64,000 nucleotides of DNA from the NCBI RefSeq assembly GCF_002443255.2, contig NW_019211454.1:24132782-24196781 (forward strand). Direction: 5' to 3'. Below the pieces are notes generated by a model. It made no database searches and was not told the origin of the DNA. It was given only the letters and a program-made list of their open reading frames with translations. Shown here piece by piece: positions 1 through 12,200 of this stretch. The DNA comes from Varroa destructor. Its lineage: Eukaryota; Arthropoda; Arachnida; Mesostigmata; Varroidae. Both the position numbers and the translations under genes were made by a program. Numbering within the stretch: position 1 is the first letter of the stretch; each line of letters starts with the position of its first letter.

Positions 1-1130
1 TCGTTACACCACATCTTACCCTGCAGAGGCAGGGACCTAGCAGGGTCCCGCTGCCACAGGCATGTCTCCATAGTTCCAACCTCCATTTCCTGCCACTCAA
101 GTTGAAGGACACAGAGTGTCGAAAGGTGGAAAACTAATGGGCTAGTCAGGATCTAACCGAAAACTGGAGCTCGCTTCTCTTTCTGTCTGCCATGCTAGCC
201 AAGCCGATTTACTCGCCAGCAACGACAGAAGCATCACTAGCAGACAACTGTGGAACAGGACACGGAAGGCAATAGGAGCTCTTTCTTTCTTCATAGCCTT
301 CACATCCGAGTTGAAAGAAAAGCGAGAAAAGATATAGCGGTAAGATGGAATGTGTGTAGAATCATCGGGCGCTTGTGCTTGCCTTGCCCGCAACGCGGGA
401 CGCAGCACAAAAGGAAAGGAGAAGCGAAACGGAAACGCAAGGGGCGCCAGAGCGAATGAACGAAGGTCGAATGCGGTGATGTGTTCGAAGATGTTTCCCT
501 ACACTTCGTCTCGTCCCAGTGCCATAGCAACAGCGTGTCTGCTCCTCCTTGGCCCAGGGCCACGCTGCTGACACCGATCGTCGTTCTCGTTCGGTCTTTG
601 ATGCTTTTTACTCATAAGTGTCCCCCTCCTTAGGGCTACCCTTCTAGCTCTCCTCACCTGCTTCTGACACTCCCTCTTCACCCCATCGTTTCTTTATCAA
701 GGATATCTTTCCTCGACTGACATCTTAAAAGGAGTAAGAGAAGGGAAGGAAGGCAGGCAGGCAAGAAGTCTGAAAGAAAAAGAGCGATTCGTGAGCTCTG
801 CTAACCATAGATATCCCAACTCGACAAATGATGGGCGAACATAGAAGGGAAGTCAATGAAAGGCGAATGTGCACGGAGGCAGAAGAACGAAGACAGACAC
901 CAGCGAGACGAAGAGATAGAGGCAACAGAAAACAAAGCCTAACGATGACCTTAGTGTATCAATGCCACACCGATACGCTAGAATGTACGATCTGTTGTTT
1001 TGGACCTTAGCTCAGAGTCGAACGGAACAAATAAATCGTTGGAAAAATAGTAAGGTATCGCTCGATCAACGTAGTCTAGTAGCGGCGACGCGAAAGTAAA
1101 AAAGATGCCAGTGCATTTGCCCTTAACCCA
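1..1130. other. GC-richer gene-less segment
   Basis: No gene is supported. Overlapping short frames occur on both strands, but none resembles a known protein and they shadow one another. Base composition is visibly more balanced than the AT-rich DNA that follows, with purine runs around 725-780 and a short GGCAGGCA repeat near 750. It could be untranslated exon, regulatory DNA or simply a compositional patch. Confidence 0.5.
28..55. repeat. Imperfect GC-rich hairpin
   Basis: GGCAGGGACC (28-37) can pair with GGTCCCGCTGCC (44-55) around the 6-base loop TAGCAG, leaving a two-base bulge. This is a strong stem for this base composition. No function is evident. Confidence 0.5.
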
Positions 1131-3970
1131 CTATTGCGAAACTATGCATATTCCAAAGTAGCAGCACAATAATACTACAATGTACAATCCTAGCAATGGG
1201 CCTGTCCGAATACCGATAGGCCTGAAGCATAATGATTTTGATGAATCTGTCGCGTACCTGCGGCTGAAAATGTACCTCCTTTTGCCTTGTTGTATTATCT
1301 TTCTCCTGGCCGACGTCTGATTTGTTTCATGAAATGGCAACATTCGATTGAGGGAGAAGAGAGAGAAGTACGGCGCGGTACTTTGTTTAATGGACATGTA
1401 TGTCAAGCGCTGTGCCTACCAAGACCGTTTTGAAATTTCGTTCGCGGTTTCCGTTGACGTGGAATATCGACTGATATTTTACTCGTTCAGGTCGTATCAT
1501 TTTTAGTACATGCTGACGTCAAGCATGCCTTTGCCAACTACCGGAGCCGAGTAGATGAATGAACCGAATGATGTACGCGTGTAGTCATATCATAAGATGT
1601 ACGCTTCGTTCGATCGTGCTTCAAAAGCTTGTTGTGCCGTATTTTCATATCTAGAAAAAGCACACTGGCAAACTCAGCCAATAACATAATCACTGTCTGG
1701 TCAGAAACACATCGTACTATTAGTACTCTTTATAGTAGATGAGCAAGAACTATTATCTGCAAATAAGATAATTATAGCTTATTCATTGTTATCAATCAAG
1801 AGTAAGTAGCACACCATTATTATTTATTGTCACTAACAATCGTTTTCATTCACCGTCATCGCAAACTCTAACTGATCTTTAATGTCTAAGTTTGTGCACT
1901 CCACAAGCTTTGTCCACGTGCTTCGAACGAGTACTTTCGTTTGCATAGGTTAGCTCAAAGGTGATTTCACCAAAAAGTCATTGTTCTAGCTAGCTCGCTA
2001 TGACTCGATCGCTCGTGCGGCTTCTACTAACGAGGGAAAAACAAGCCTCAGCGCTAGGTGAATGGCGTTAATACAAGAGAAACGCTTAGTGAGACAAAGG
2101 TGGCGAAATATGAAAACGCTTGTAGAAGAATAAAAGAACTACCGCAATAACCACCGCGTGAAGTCTCCTATCCCTGTTCCTATGCTAAATGTCTTCTGCC
2201 CGCTAACCCACACAGCCGCCCTAGGTCGAAACCGACAAGTCCAAATCAGATAATTCAACTTCAACCCCCTGTTCCGTCCACCGGGGCCGGAATCTGGTTG
2301 ATCTCACGAACAGCCATTAGCTGGTCGAAAAGCCGCCTTTGTTGCAGTCATCATCGCTGTGAGTGCCGTTACCGGCAGCTCAGACTCATCCCTTTTCGCG
2401 CTACCTAATTCATCTCTCTCTGCGAAAGCTTTAAGCTGACTGCAACGCACTTCAGGCATAGGGTCGTTGGCGGTCCGTTGACGGTCAAGGCCGCACAGTA
2501 CCAATGCCAGAAACGCCCATACCTGTGCCCACTACGCGCCCCCGTGCTCTCCTTTCTAATGTTTTTGTGTCTCGCGCTTGCTCGTTCACCACTAGCGCAG
2601 TCGCTACACTATCCATACTACCGGGCTGGGAAAAGCCGGGAGAGGTTTTAGGCCACTCCAGGACATCGGCAGAGATAGCGAATAGTAACTGCCTGTTAAT
2701 GTACCGACATCAGCGGCTAAGGCCACTAAAACACCAGTGCGCCTAGCAGAAGTAGCAACAGTATGTGGTCTGTCAGCGAAAATAATTTTGTAATTACGTC
2801 GGTGTGCAACCGTCCTGTTTGTCGATTTTTATCTTTGCCACCGTCATCGGCACTCGGCTGTTGAACTGTTGTTGCAGCTAATTTCATTGTAGCTCACACA
2901 GCGTTGAGAGGCTGCTCCGTTTTTTGGTGCGTGTTATCCATTTCCCAAGATCTAGCAGGTGGCTATTCCTTATGGCAATTACGTCTATTGTAATAATGAC
3001 TGTGATACAATTGAAGAATTGCAAAAACGTTAAATTGCATATCCATGATACAGACATAGGGTACGGGCTCAGGTGGTAAAACACTCACGCCCATAGTACT
3101 TGTTGTACATATACGTGACCTATCCTTATCCTTGGCCGCATAGAGTAGTTAACGCGATACAAAAACACAGCGCAACACAGAGAGGTGCGAAAGCGTCATA
3201 GAAGCGGCCAGCAAGACATTTTTGCCGCCCCAGTTTTGAACAAACCTTACGTTTCGGGATCAACAAAATCGGTAGAGTTCTAGAAGGTAATGCACGCATG
3301 CGCATAACTCGCATAAACTGAACAAGGAAAAACGCTTGATTTTCATTTGTTATACGCACTATATATTAAAAATTGTAACAAAAATAACAATAGACAGTAA
3401 GGAATGGGCTTTCATCTTCTAATAGTTAGAGGGTCAATCTTTCTAACAGTGTGATATAGTAATATATCTTTTTGTAGAATTTGCAAACAATGCATCTTCA
3501 TCCAGGACGAAGAACCGCTGATACTGCAATCGACGCTTTACGATAATATTGATCTATTTCCAAAAATTTTCTCCAAAAAAAGTAGCTTTGTAAAAACTTA
3601 CACTCAGTGGTAGTAGACTTTATAGCCAGCTTCTATACTAGATATAAAATTAAAATATTCTTATTACGCGAAACTATTGAAACCAGCTTTTTTGATAGTA
3701 GATACAAAGCGCGATGCGCATATAAATATCTAGGTTTTTTTTTTTGCAAATCATCTTTTTTTGTGGATGGACAGCTTTCGACAATTCAATATAGCTCTAA
3801 CTTGATAGGTTTTTTGTTTGCTTTTGTGCTTTCGCTAAATCAATCATGCTATACAAAGCAGTATCAGTGGTGGATTATATATCAGCACAGATAGGATCTA
3901 GATAGCTTTACAAAGTTCAAAAAACAGCTTTACTATTTGGCAATAGACGTCAAAAGATAATTGCTCAGAA
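1131..3970. other. Gene-less stretch with GC-richer patch at 2160-2770
   Basis: No recognisable coding region. The patch at 2160-2770 has more balanced composition and two back-to-back open frames (2304-2504 minus, 2504-2746 plus), but neither shows a domain or convincing protein-like composition. The rest is AT-rich with T runs. Confidence 0.45.
1509..1527. promoter_or_regulatory. CRE octamer inside a 19-bp near-palindrome
   Basis: The consensus cAMP-response element TGACGTCA sits between CATGC and AGCATG, so the whole 19-base stretch is nearly self-complementary. bZIP factors of the CREB/ATF type bind this octamer in animals. No promoter or gene start is recognised nearby, so function is inferred from the motif alone. 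Confidence 0.25.
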
Positions 3971-4012
3971 ACTGTCATTGAGTCCTGAGACAGCTGTCTG
4001 CTGGTGCTCGTG

Positions 4013-4015
<3 letters not shown>

Positions 4016-4069
<54 letters not shown>
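4016..4069. repeat. (TA)n microsatellite
   Basis: An uninterrupted run of about 26 TA units ends immediately before the first copy of the duplicated sequence that flanks the assembly gap. Such tracts often break assemblies. Confidence 0.95.
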
Positions 4070-4072
<3 letters not shown>

Positions 4073-4198
4073 AAGAATGGTCGCTTCAGTTGCTTATTTT
4101 GAATTCTTAATTATCTAACAGAAGTTGCCAGCTTTGTTTTATGCAATCGAGAAAATAAACAGAGTAGGAAATATATATAAAAAAAAAAAAAAAAGAAA
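4073..4198 (+). repeat. Left copy of gap-flanking duplication
   Basis: This 126-bp copy starts AAGAATGGTCGCTTCAG and ends in a poly-A run plus GAAA at the gap edge. It matches 4239-4364 almost base for base: one single-base indel after TTTTAT, one C/A change in AAACAG versus AAAAAG, and a one-base difference in the A run. The near-identity suggests either a very recent tandem duplication or the same locus assembled twice (two haplotypes or unclosed contig overlap). Confidence 0.95.
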
Positions 4199-4238
4199 NN
4201 NNNNNNNNNNNNNNNNNNNNNNNNNNNNNNNNNNNNNN
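4199..4238. other. Assembly gap (40 N)
   Basis: Forty consecutive Ns separate the two copies of the duplicated sequence. The true size of the gap may be zero or negative if the flanks are one locus. Confidence 0.99.
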
Positions 4239-4364
4239 AAGAATGGTCGCTTCAGTTGCTTATTTTGAATTCTTAATTATCTAACAGAAGTTGCCAGCTT
4301 TGTTTTATCAATCGAGAAAATAAAAAGAGTAGGAAATATATATAAAAAAAAAAAAAAAAAGAAA
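4239..4364 (+). repeat. Right copy of gap-flanking duplication
   Basis: Second copy of the sequence at 4073-4198. It continues uniquely into GGAACAGATAG after the A-rich end. The TA microsatellite that precedes the left copy is absent here, as expected if the gap fell inside that tract. Confidence 0.95.
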
Positions 4365-5560
4365 GGAACAGATAGTAAAAAGATAGGGTTTTTATTAAAT
4401 TGGAAATTCGAGATAAAGCGCTCTAACTTTTTCCACAGATATTGTTTTTATTTTCAGTTCAAGTATGCATTATTATTATTATCGTCTATAACGTTTGGCC
4501 ATTTAAGTGGCAATTGGTTTATTCCATTTGCTGTTACTGTAGAAAATCTATTTTTCATTAGAATCCACAATTTGATGGGTCAGTGTTATGACAGTGTTAG
4601 GGTGACGAGAACCAGGCGCTTCGGTGTTTATTTAGTCAAATCCCGTGAAAGCCATATGTTCAATTTTACCTATGATATTGATTGAAATGGATAAGTAGGC
4701 CATTTCTACATACTACTGGTTACAACAACTTGAGATTCATCTTCACAGCGAATTTCGGCTTCGAAATTTTCTTCGTGACGGTGTTTCCAGTAGTATGTCG
4801 TTGAGTAAATAGCAGATTGATTCGGCAATCCAGTGTAGTTCTAAAATAGAACTAATATCCATAAACCAGTTCAATCTTCTTATCTTCTATGGATCACTGC
4901 GTGCTAGAGGTGGATGCCCGAATATATAAAATGCATTTCGATAACAAAAAAAAAAAGAAGACTTCGCAGATGTCGCATCGTTATAAAATGGCCCTTCGCA
5001 TTATATACAAACTCGATTTGATATTTATCTCCCGTTTTCGTACTTAAATCCTTTGGCGCAGGTAGGGTATTTATAATGCTGTTATAAATAATGTTGACAA
5101 CTGAACAATAGTACTAGTGACAATACAATAACAGTTACATCATGTATGTATATAATATATAATAATATTTGGAGAGGATTTGGCACAAAATGGATGAATG
5201 GTTCTAAATAAAGTATTCCGTAATGTAAGTAAATATCGTTTCGTGAAGAATATCTACACATAGGGATATGTATTTGTCTAAGAGACGGCGGTGTATATTT
5301 ATAGCTTTCATTTGTATACGTTTCAATATCCTGTGCTCGCGTTTCTAGCTGTACATACTGAGCAATCATTTTCGAACCTTCAATTGGTTGGAATTATTAT
5401 TACTATAGTGCAGGTACCCGGCTGTTTAAAATAATGACATTATCAGGCATTGTAGCATGGAAACCTTCAAACAATGAGTCACTTGTCACTACTTGTACGA
5501 TAATGACCTCGGAGGTATTCTTTTTCTTTATCTTCTACCGAGTCCTTTGCCAGCACTACT
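4365..5560. other. AT-rich gene-less stretch
   Basis: No gene seen. It contains AT-rich simple sequence (TTATTATTATTA near 4470, an A run near 4946) and the inverted repeat described at 4708-4798. The one long minus-strand frame (5082-5369) has no recognisable domain and its composition follows the local AT richness. Confidence 0.5.
4708..4798. repeat. Perfect 12-bp inverted repeat
   Basis: ACATACTACTGG at 4708-4719 is exactly complementary to CCAGTAGTATGT at 4787-4798, 67 bases apart. A second short inverted pair (GAATTTCG and CGAAATTT) lies inside, so a nested stem is possible. It may be a MITE-like end pair or chance. No target-site duplication is clear. Confidence 0.6.
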
Positions 5561-5902
5561 ACTACTATGAGCTGCTCAGAAGCAGTTGACGGCTCTTTAA
5601 AAACAAGTCGATGCATGGGCACAGAGAGCAATAGGAGGATAATTGAACAAACCGAGCGCTAGTTCTTTGGAATGCTCCTGTGGGGGATTCCCTAAGGTCA
5701 CTTCAATTACTTCCTTTCCGATTACATAGTTTATCCTAGCCTGATGGTTTGAACTTGCCCCTTCCGCGTCCCTTTCTGCCCTCTGTATCTCGGACAGAAT
5801 TCTGCCTCTCGACTAATGCAATTAGAATTATGACCACCGCCCCTTAGAGGGTCGTGCGCCACCGCAACCTGTACAGACCAAAGTGCAAAGGCCAAGATAG
5901 AG

Positions 5903-6040
5903 ATGATGGCGGCAGTAGCGGCAATAGTGGTACTAACAGCGGTAGCAGCAATGGCTAGGCCGGGACAGCCTGGCGAAGAAGTAGTGCGATCAAATAGAAG
6001 AAGCGGGACATGGATCTTGATTTTTCAATATGACCTCTAA
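5903..6040 (+). CDS. Small ORF with signal-peptide-like start
   Basis: Forty-five codons from ATG to TAA. The first 18 residues (MMAAVAAIVVLTAVAAMA) form a hydrophobic alanine/valine segment resembling a secretory signal peptide, followed by a short polar tail with GQPGEE and an RR pair. The hydrophobic part is encoded by an imperfect GCN/GTN triplet array whose other frame reads Gly/Ser/Asn, so the peptide may be only a by-product of the triplet tract. No family is recognised and no neighbouring gene supports it. Confidence 0.12.
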   Translation: MMAAVAAIVVLTAVAAMARPGQPGEEVVRSNRRSGTWILIFQYDL

Positions 6041-6468
6041 GGAACAAGCAGTCAACTGTGAAGTCTTAGGGCTTGTCGTGCTCCTACCGTTAGGACTGCT
6101 TTCGCTGATACTGTCACTGCTGCAGGCACTGCTGCTTCTATTGCACTGTTGGTGATCCGCAGCCTCGTTTCGAAACTCCCTGGGGCACAGGGTGCCATGA
6201 CTCTACAGAGTGCGCAGTCGATAGTCCGTATTCGGCACTCGACACTCCGTCAGTCTGTAGCAAACAGCTTAACTGCCCGACTTCTCGGATCGCTGATCGC
6301 TAGGCAACGTTGTATCCAGCGTTGTCGCCAACCACGTTCCCCAGCGATATTCCATCTGCCTCGGGAGGCTGGATCAGGGGAAATCGACTTGGAGCGCGCC
6401 AGAGGGGATACAGAGGAACGGGAGCCCTGGAACTGAAGCTCATAATGCATCGTCAGACTAGGCAAAAA

Positions 6469-6487
6469 GGCAGGCAGGCAGGCAGGG
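6469..6487. repeat. (GGCA)n short tandem repeat
   Basis: Four to five tandem GGCA units within the GC-richer island. A shorter version of the same unit occurs near 750. Confidence 0.85.
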
Positions 6488-8199
6488 TTTCACAGAAGCC
6501 AACTATCCAGAGGCCTACGGAAAAAAACAGCGACTAGAGCGCAATCTTTGCCGATACTACTGCTGCTGGTGCCGCTTGGCGACTTTATCCGTCAATAGTG
6601 GAGACAGTGGCGCCGGCCACTCCGTAGCCATCGTAGACATTCGCCAGGAAATACGCCGAGCTGTATGGCCACTTTTGTCGTCTAGCTAGTAGTGAGCACC
6701 GCGCGACTAATGACAGGAACAAACGCCCGAAATCCTTGTATACGACCACCGTTTTGGTAATCCTACTTTATATCGCGAGTGCCGTTCCTAGATGCTTTCC
6801 TTTTCTTCTGTGCCTCCGGTTTTCCGCTGTGGCCTTTCTCCCGCTGCTGCCTACTTATCGTCCAGCCAACCCCCGGCATATCTTGCAATAGTGTCCTGCA
6901 GGCGCAGACAACAATACTGACACTAAGTCGTGTGGCTCGGATGTTGCTTCTACGCTTGCCGTATTGCTTTCCTTCTTGGTAGCCTTTTGCTAACAGCTCG
7001 TTTGCTTGTTCATTGGAAAAGAATCTAACCGACATCGACCCTCTCATCAATGCCCCTTTTCTGTGGTAGTGGTTGCCCGAACAAACTCAAGCCGTAAGAT
7101 GCCCAGACAGGCGGATAGAGACGAGCTCGAGAAGAGGCGAAAAATAGCTAGCTATGGCGGCAGCGGCGGTAGCGATTAGTACGAAAGACCAGCACCGAAA
7201 TAGACGAATGAACCACGAACGCCGATGACCGTAAACCGCCATTCAATCTACATACAAACAGCACCCCTTCAATTCGTGCGCCCGGATAGGGCTATTGCAC
7301 GTATCCTTCGGAGCCGGCTTCGCAAGTTTATCGTACTGTACTATGTCGTAACCACTGGAAGTAGTTCTTTTATTCTTGCACCTACCGGACGTCTCTCCCG
7401 GTTCTTTCTGTATCTAAGCTAGCCAGATCGTCCTGCGGTAGCCTCCTAGAATGTCGCCTAGTGGGCTACCATTGTCCAAATCCATCCAGTGGTTCTTTTT
7501 CACCCGATACAATACTACCAAATGACAGTGAGCCAACAGAAGGTGACCGAGCAAAATACCTCGCAAAAATGGCGATGTTAGCGGTGTCAGGAATGAGCTA
7601 CAACGTCCCACGCAGCCATAAATATCGAGAGTTCATCCGTGGTTCAACGCTGTACTGCTATCTCGTCGCTACGGTAATTTCCTCTGTCCCAGTTCACACC
7701 GACTTCAGTTGCTGCTGTTGTTAATTCTATCGCAAGTATTGGTAACGCTGAATCAGTGGACACTTAGCGGTACATATTCTAGCTATATATCTTTCCCTAT
7801 TTCCTTGCAGAAGGAATTTACTAGGTTGCGCGTATAACTGCACACAAGTGCTACCTTTGCCTAGGCGTCAAGTTTCGACCTTAAACTTCCTGGCCTTTAT
7901 ATAAACTGTAACAGCAGCATAAACGTTTGATTGAGAAGGGAAAAGTCTTAAGTTTCTTTCCTTTTTATACTACCAGAATACGCTATCGCCGTTGCAGTTC
8001 CAGTCTCTTGCTTCTTTAGTGGAGCCCCCTGGCAGTGTCGACGAACATGAGGAGGCGCATTCTGCCCTGCCTAGCTTCTTTTCTTGCAGAGAGTTCATAT
8101 CGCCCGGCCTCCTATTCAATGGAGGAACTGAAAGAGACGTCATCTCTCAGAGCTCGTATGGCAAGCCGCTTGCTACGGGTTTAGTTGCTATATAACTAA

Positions 8200-11100
8200 T
8201 GCGTACGTACCGTTTGTAAGACAAGTTCTGTGGGGTTATTTCCACTAGTGAGTGGCCAGCAGAAGCCACGAGTTCCTTGCAGAGTGCCGGAGGCTATGGT
8301 CGTATATTCTAAGAGCCAGCGAGAAAAAGGGTTATCCGAGAGTCAACGGGATGGCTCTAAGGCAGAGGCCAAACTTATACATCGACAAGTATAAAGTGAC
8401 TTAGGGGGGCACATTCATGTCGACGCCCCCACAAAGGCAGGCGCATTTTTCGGGTAATAAAAAGGTGTTATTGTTTATACCCTCAAACGCAACCACGTGG
8501 TGACGTGAAAGGTCAATGGATAAAATTCATAGGACATTGGTTCAGTATGCCAACTTGTGGACGACAACAACGATCTTCAAATGCATCTGCCTGTTGAGTA
8601 AATAGCAATATACCCCGATAGAAGCTGGTAGCTCGCCCATATAGCGATTGAGTAAAACATTGCCCGTTTATTGAGCACGATGAGTCAAGCATTTAAAATC
8701 TGACTTTCATTTGCATGGATCAACGAAACGGTTACAAAAAAAAAGAAAGTATGCTTATGGTTAAGTATGACGTATGTTTCCAGAAAAACAGATTTTCATT
8801 TAGGAAAATAGTAGATTATCGGTTAGATTAGATACAGCCGTAACTGTAAGCCTATTTCTTCTGACCTATTCCCTGCTAGCTACAGACTTCTGCCTGAACT
8901 TACAGGATGTCTTTGGCCTTCCCTACTATAAATTTATTGCTAATTCCTAATAAAATATGGATCTTCAGTTCTATGTATATTCAATATCAGCAACTGCCAC
9001 AATGGAAAGTTAATCGTTAATACGATTTATCATGTCTTAGCATTGAACCTCTTGCTTTGAAAAGATTTTGACTCGGGCTTCGCAAATAGTGTACCTGAAT
9101 TGTTTGCACAGAGAGTCGACTACCGTAATTTTCTCCAAAGAAAGATATCTCTAGAAATTGGTTTTAAGATGATTACTTGGAGCCGGTGCTTTTTCACAGA
9201 TTGGACTTTCCTATCTAAGGTCAGTGATTCTCTGTCTTAGTCAATCTTAATTTTTCAATGACTACGCATTACCTATATAATATACGGTGATCAGCTTAAA
9301 ATTTATATGGGAACTGGAAGTTCAAAAAGAAGTTGATTGTGTTTCCTCGCGGCGTGCGGCAACTCGAACAGGCATATTAGCTCCGAATTCATTGTCTTCG
9401 AGGCAGATTTCGACAAGTTTCGAGCTTAGATCATAGATCTATTAAACTGGTCTGGGATTCACCGAGATCCAAATGAAATTCCGCAGTCGCATTAAAGACC
9501 TGGCTGTTTCTGGCGTTTGACCTTGATGCTCTAGATGTTTGAGTGTAATACAAAGCTAGACATTTACGAATATATAATTTTTACTTAATCTAGGGATGTT
9601 ACTTTACCAAAGAGACATGATTTTAACTTGCGCGGGAGAGATTCGGAAAACGTGTTACTCGACGGTTAAATTTTTCTTCAAATCTTTCCAATTCGATTTG
9701 ATCTTGCTGAATCTTCAGTGTAGCGTTGATACTCGCACGTTTAGATATGATAATATTAAGTGACTACTATACAATTCAACAAGGTAGCTAAGAAAGGGCT
9801 CCGTACCTCAGCAATCCGAGATGGTGCTTACTGCTGTTGTTAAATAACCTTTCGTTCAAGCAAAGTCATCCCGATTATATTAATTACCTCGTTTCTTTAT
9901 TTGCATAAACGGGCTGTGTGCATTGTATTATTGTACACTGATCAGTAGACGCTTCAAACTATCAATGGTTATCTGGGTCCTTTCAATTCCCTTTACTAGT
10001 ACTAGTAATAAGGTTAGCATGACATGTGTTAGAAAATAGGAAAACGTACCCCGTCAACACAGGTCCTTCCGTAGTATGCTCCCAAAAACATACCACGTGC
10101 CGATACGACTGTCCTTTGTAGGAGCCTATAAATCAGAAGGTTATGGGACGGCAAGGCTAGTCCACGGGGTGCTGACTAATAAGCTATGTAATTTGAGCTC
10201 AGGTCAGTATTAATGGGTCGGGAAAATAATACCTGCATGGGTAAATTAGGCTTTTATCTGCAGCTTTTTTTCTTCCAGGGTTCATAGTTATGATAAGCAA
10301 GTTCTCAGGAAGTTATTGTTTTGCTGTTAGTTAAACGGTTTTTTGCTGGCCAACTTTGCCTATGTTCAGACTAACCTGCTATACTTTGACCTTGAATATC
10401 TTCGAAATCGATAATCAGTAGATGGCTTTAGTTAATATAGAGGGTCCATTGCACTACTGCAGGGCTAGGACATTCAACATGTTTGCAAGGATAACTAATT
10501 TTGTTGGTCAAGGAAGACATTATATCCAAGTCTAACGTTTTCGTTCCGTATTCCCCTTCGACCCCTTATCTTCCTACGACGAACAACAGCGCCATAACAC
10601 GATACAATTATTTGATCGATATTGCATTATAATAGTATAGAAGTATTGTTGAGGTACGAAGACGACTATAATATAAGCGATAAACTACCTCATTCCTATG
10701 TCTTGCAAGGACCAAGATGGATTTTCAGGTGGATTCTGAATTTAAATAATCCTAAATTGTACTCGATACTAAAATAAATAGTTGATAATAATAGAAAAAC
10801 ATTACAAAAGCCAAAGCAGAATGGCTATCTATTTCAATGAACGTTGTCGTTCAGAAGTCCAATTAACCATACACTATGTCAAACAAAGCTTTATAGCTAT
10901 GTTATTGGCTGAATGGTGCTAAGAAACGAAGTAACAGTCATCTATATGCCAGGCCAACATTTAACATAAGCGGCAATCCAAATGAAAAAATAGAACTTTA
11001 ACGTAAATCATCTGTGGTGGGTGACCTGACTGGCTTTGGCCTGTAAACCTTATGTTGCCTCGTTATACTAATTTGTGCATTAGTCATCTACCACAACAAA

Positions 11101-12200
11101 CACATGCGAGAGGTTCGTTATAAGTGTGAGTGAAAGATCAAGCTTTGCGTATAAAAAGAAGAACTTCAAATTGCGTTTCTGATTTATCATTAATATTATT
11201 ATTTATCTGCTAACCGTATGCGAGATTGGGGCCTTAGCAAAGAGGCATGAGGAGCGCATATGAAGCGTTGTATGTACACAGGCATATTAAACTAGCTTCA
11301 AGCTTAGTAAGAACAACTGTATATCTTCGGGCATATCTTTTGGCTTCAGGCGGTAGTAGAAAAGGAAGCTAAAAAAGCAGGTAGGTCCTTATTTCAATAA
11401 TCGAGTTATGCGCTGTCATGGTCGATTGAGTCCTCGTACGTCTCAACAATGGAATGTGGGCCAGCAAGAAAGTTTCATCCGTAGTTAGTTCTTGCTAGAG
11501 CGTCGCTTAGTGAAAGTAATTCGTCGCAGTGATAGTAGAAGCAGCAATAGTTCTATTTGGCACATTTAAAGCTTACTCTTATATAGAGCTGCTACGCAAT
11601 GTTCTTTCTATTACTGTGTCCCTTGTTCGATTCAGTTAGAACGGTGACTGCTATACGACATTGGTTTGTTCCGATGGCCATCGAAGCAGGCAATAACAGT
11701 AGCAACTGTAGACACACAGAAACGACTTCGCCGGAAATACAACCACTTTTGACTATTAACGCTGGTCGGACAGCCGTACCATTGAGGGTCGTATCTACTA
11801 GAAGTTTGATAGTAAAGGCATTTAGCGGTCGTCGGGGGTATCCATTATAGCATTAGTGAGAAACAACCGCCTGCCAAGGGTCAGAACAAACTTCTGGTTT
11901 CCGTGCAACAGGAATGTTGCCTAGTACTTTCATCACATCTGATCCTGTTAGGTCTTCTGTTTATTGATTAGACTACTCTACGTTTGTCAGTTTCTGCTAG
12001 CGGTAAAGCCCGTTATACAAACGAGTTGGTCCTGAGTAGAGCAGTTGTCACTTCCCGCTATGTGTAGTTTCCATCCCGACAACAACTAGGGCAACCCAAT
12101 TGACCTGGGTCGATACAGCCAATAGGCGGCGAAAGCGCCGATTTAGTCTGCAACAACAGTGGCAGCTACAGTAAGTAGCATCGTTCACCAACGACTTACT
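8200..12200. other. AT-rich stretch with no recognisable features
   Basis: Four kilobases with dense stop codons in all frames, apart from one 83-codon frame at 11599-11850 with no domain. A short GC stem (GGGGGC...GCCCCC, about 8405-8430) and the motif cluster at 8492 are the only local structures noticed. Confidence 0.5.
8492..8515. promoter_or_regulatory. E-box / CRE-like / AGGTCA motif cluster
   Basis: ACCACGTGGT is a perfect 10-base palindrome around the E-box CACGTG. It overlaps TGACGTGA, a one-mismatch CRE, and is followed at once by AAGGTCA, a nuclear-receptor half-site. Three classical motif types packed in 24 bases is unusual, but no promoter is identified nearby. Confidence 0.2.

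Larger units (their letters stand above)
5570..8200. other. Large GC-richer island
   Basis: The longest patch of balanced base composition in the window. It is rich in imperfect triplets (GGC, AGT, GCA, TGCTGC) around 5900-5950, 6110-6140 and 7150-7175. Several open frames exist on both strands but overlap one another, and none shows a known domain. It could be a transcribed 5' region, an enhancer or a lineage-specific gene; the sequence alone does not decide. Confidence 0.4.

Noticed and set aside
6149..6537. Overlapping frames of 71-95 codons on both strands
   Set aside because: Mutual shadows within a GC-richer island; composition explained by reduced stop-codon frequency.
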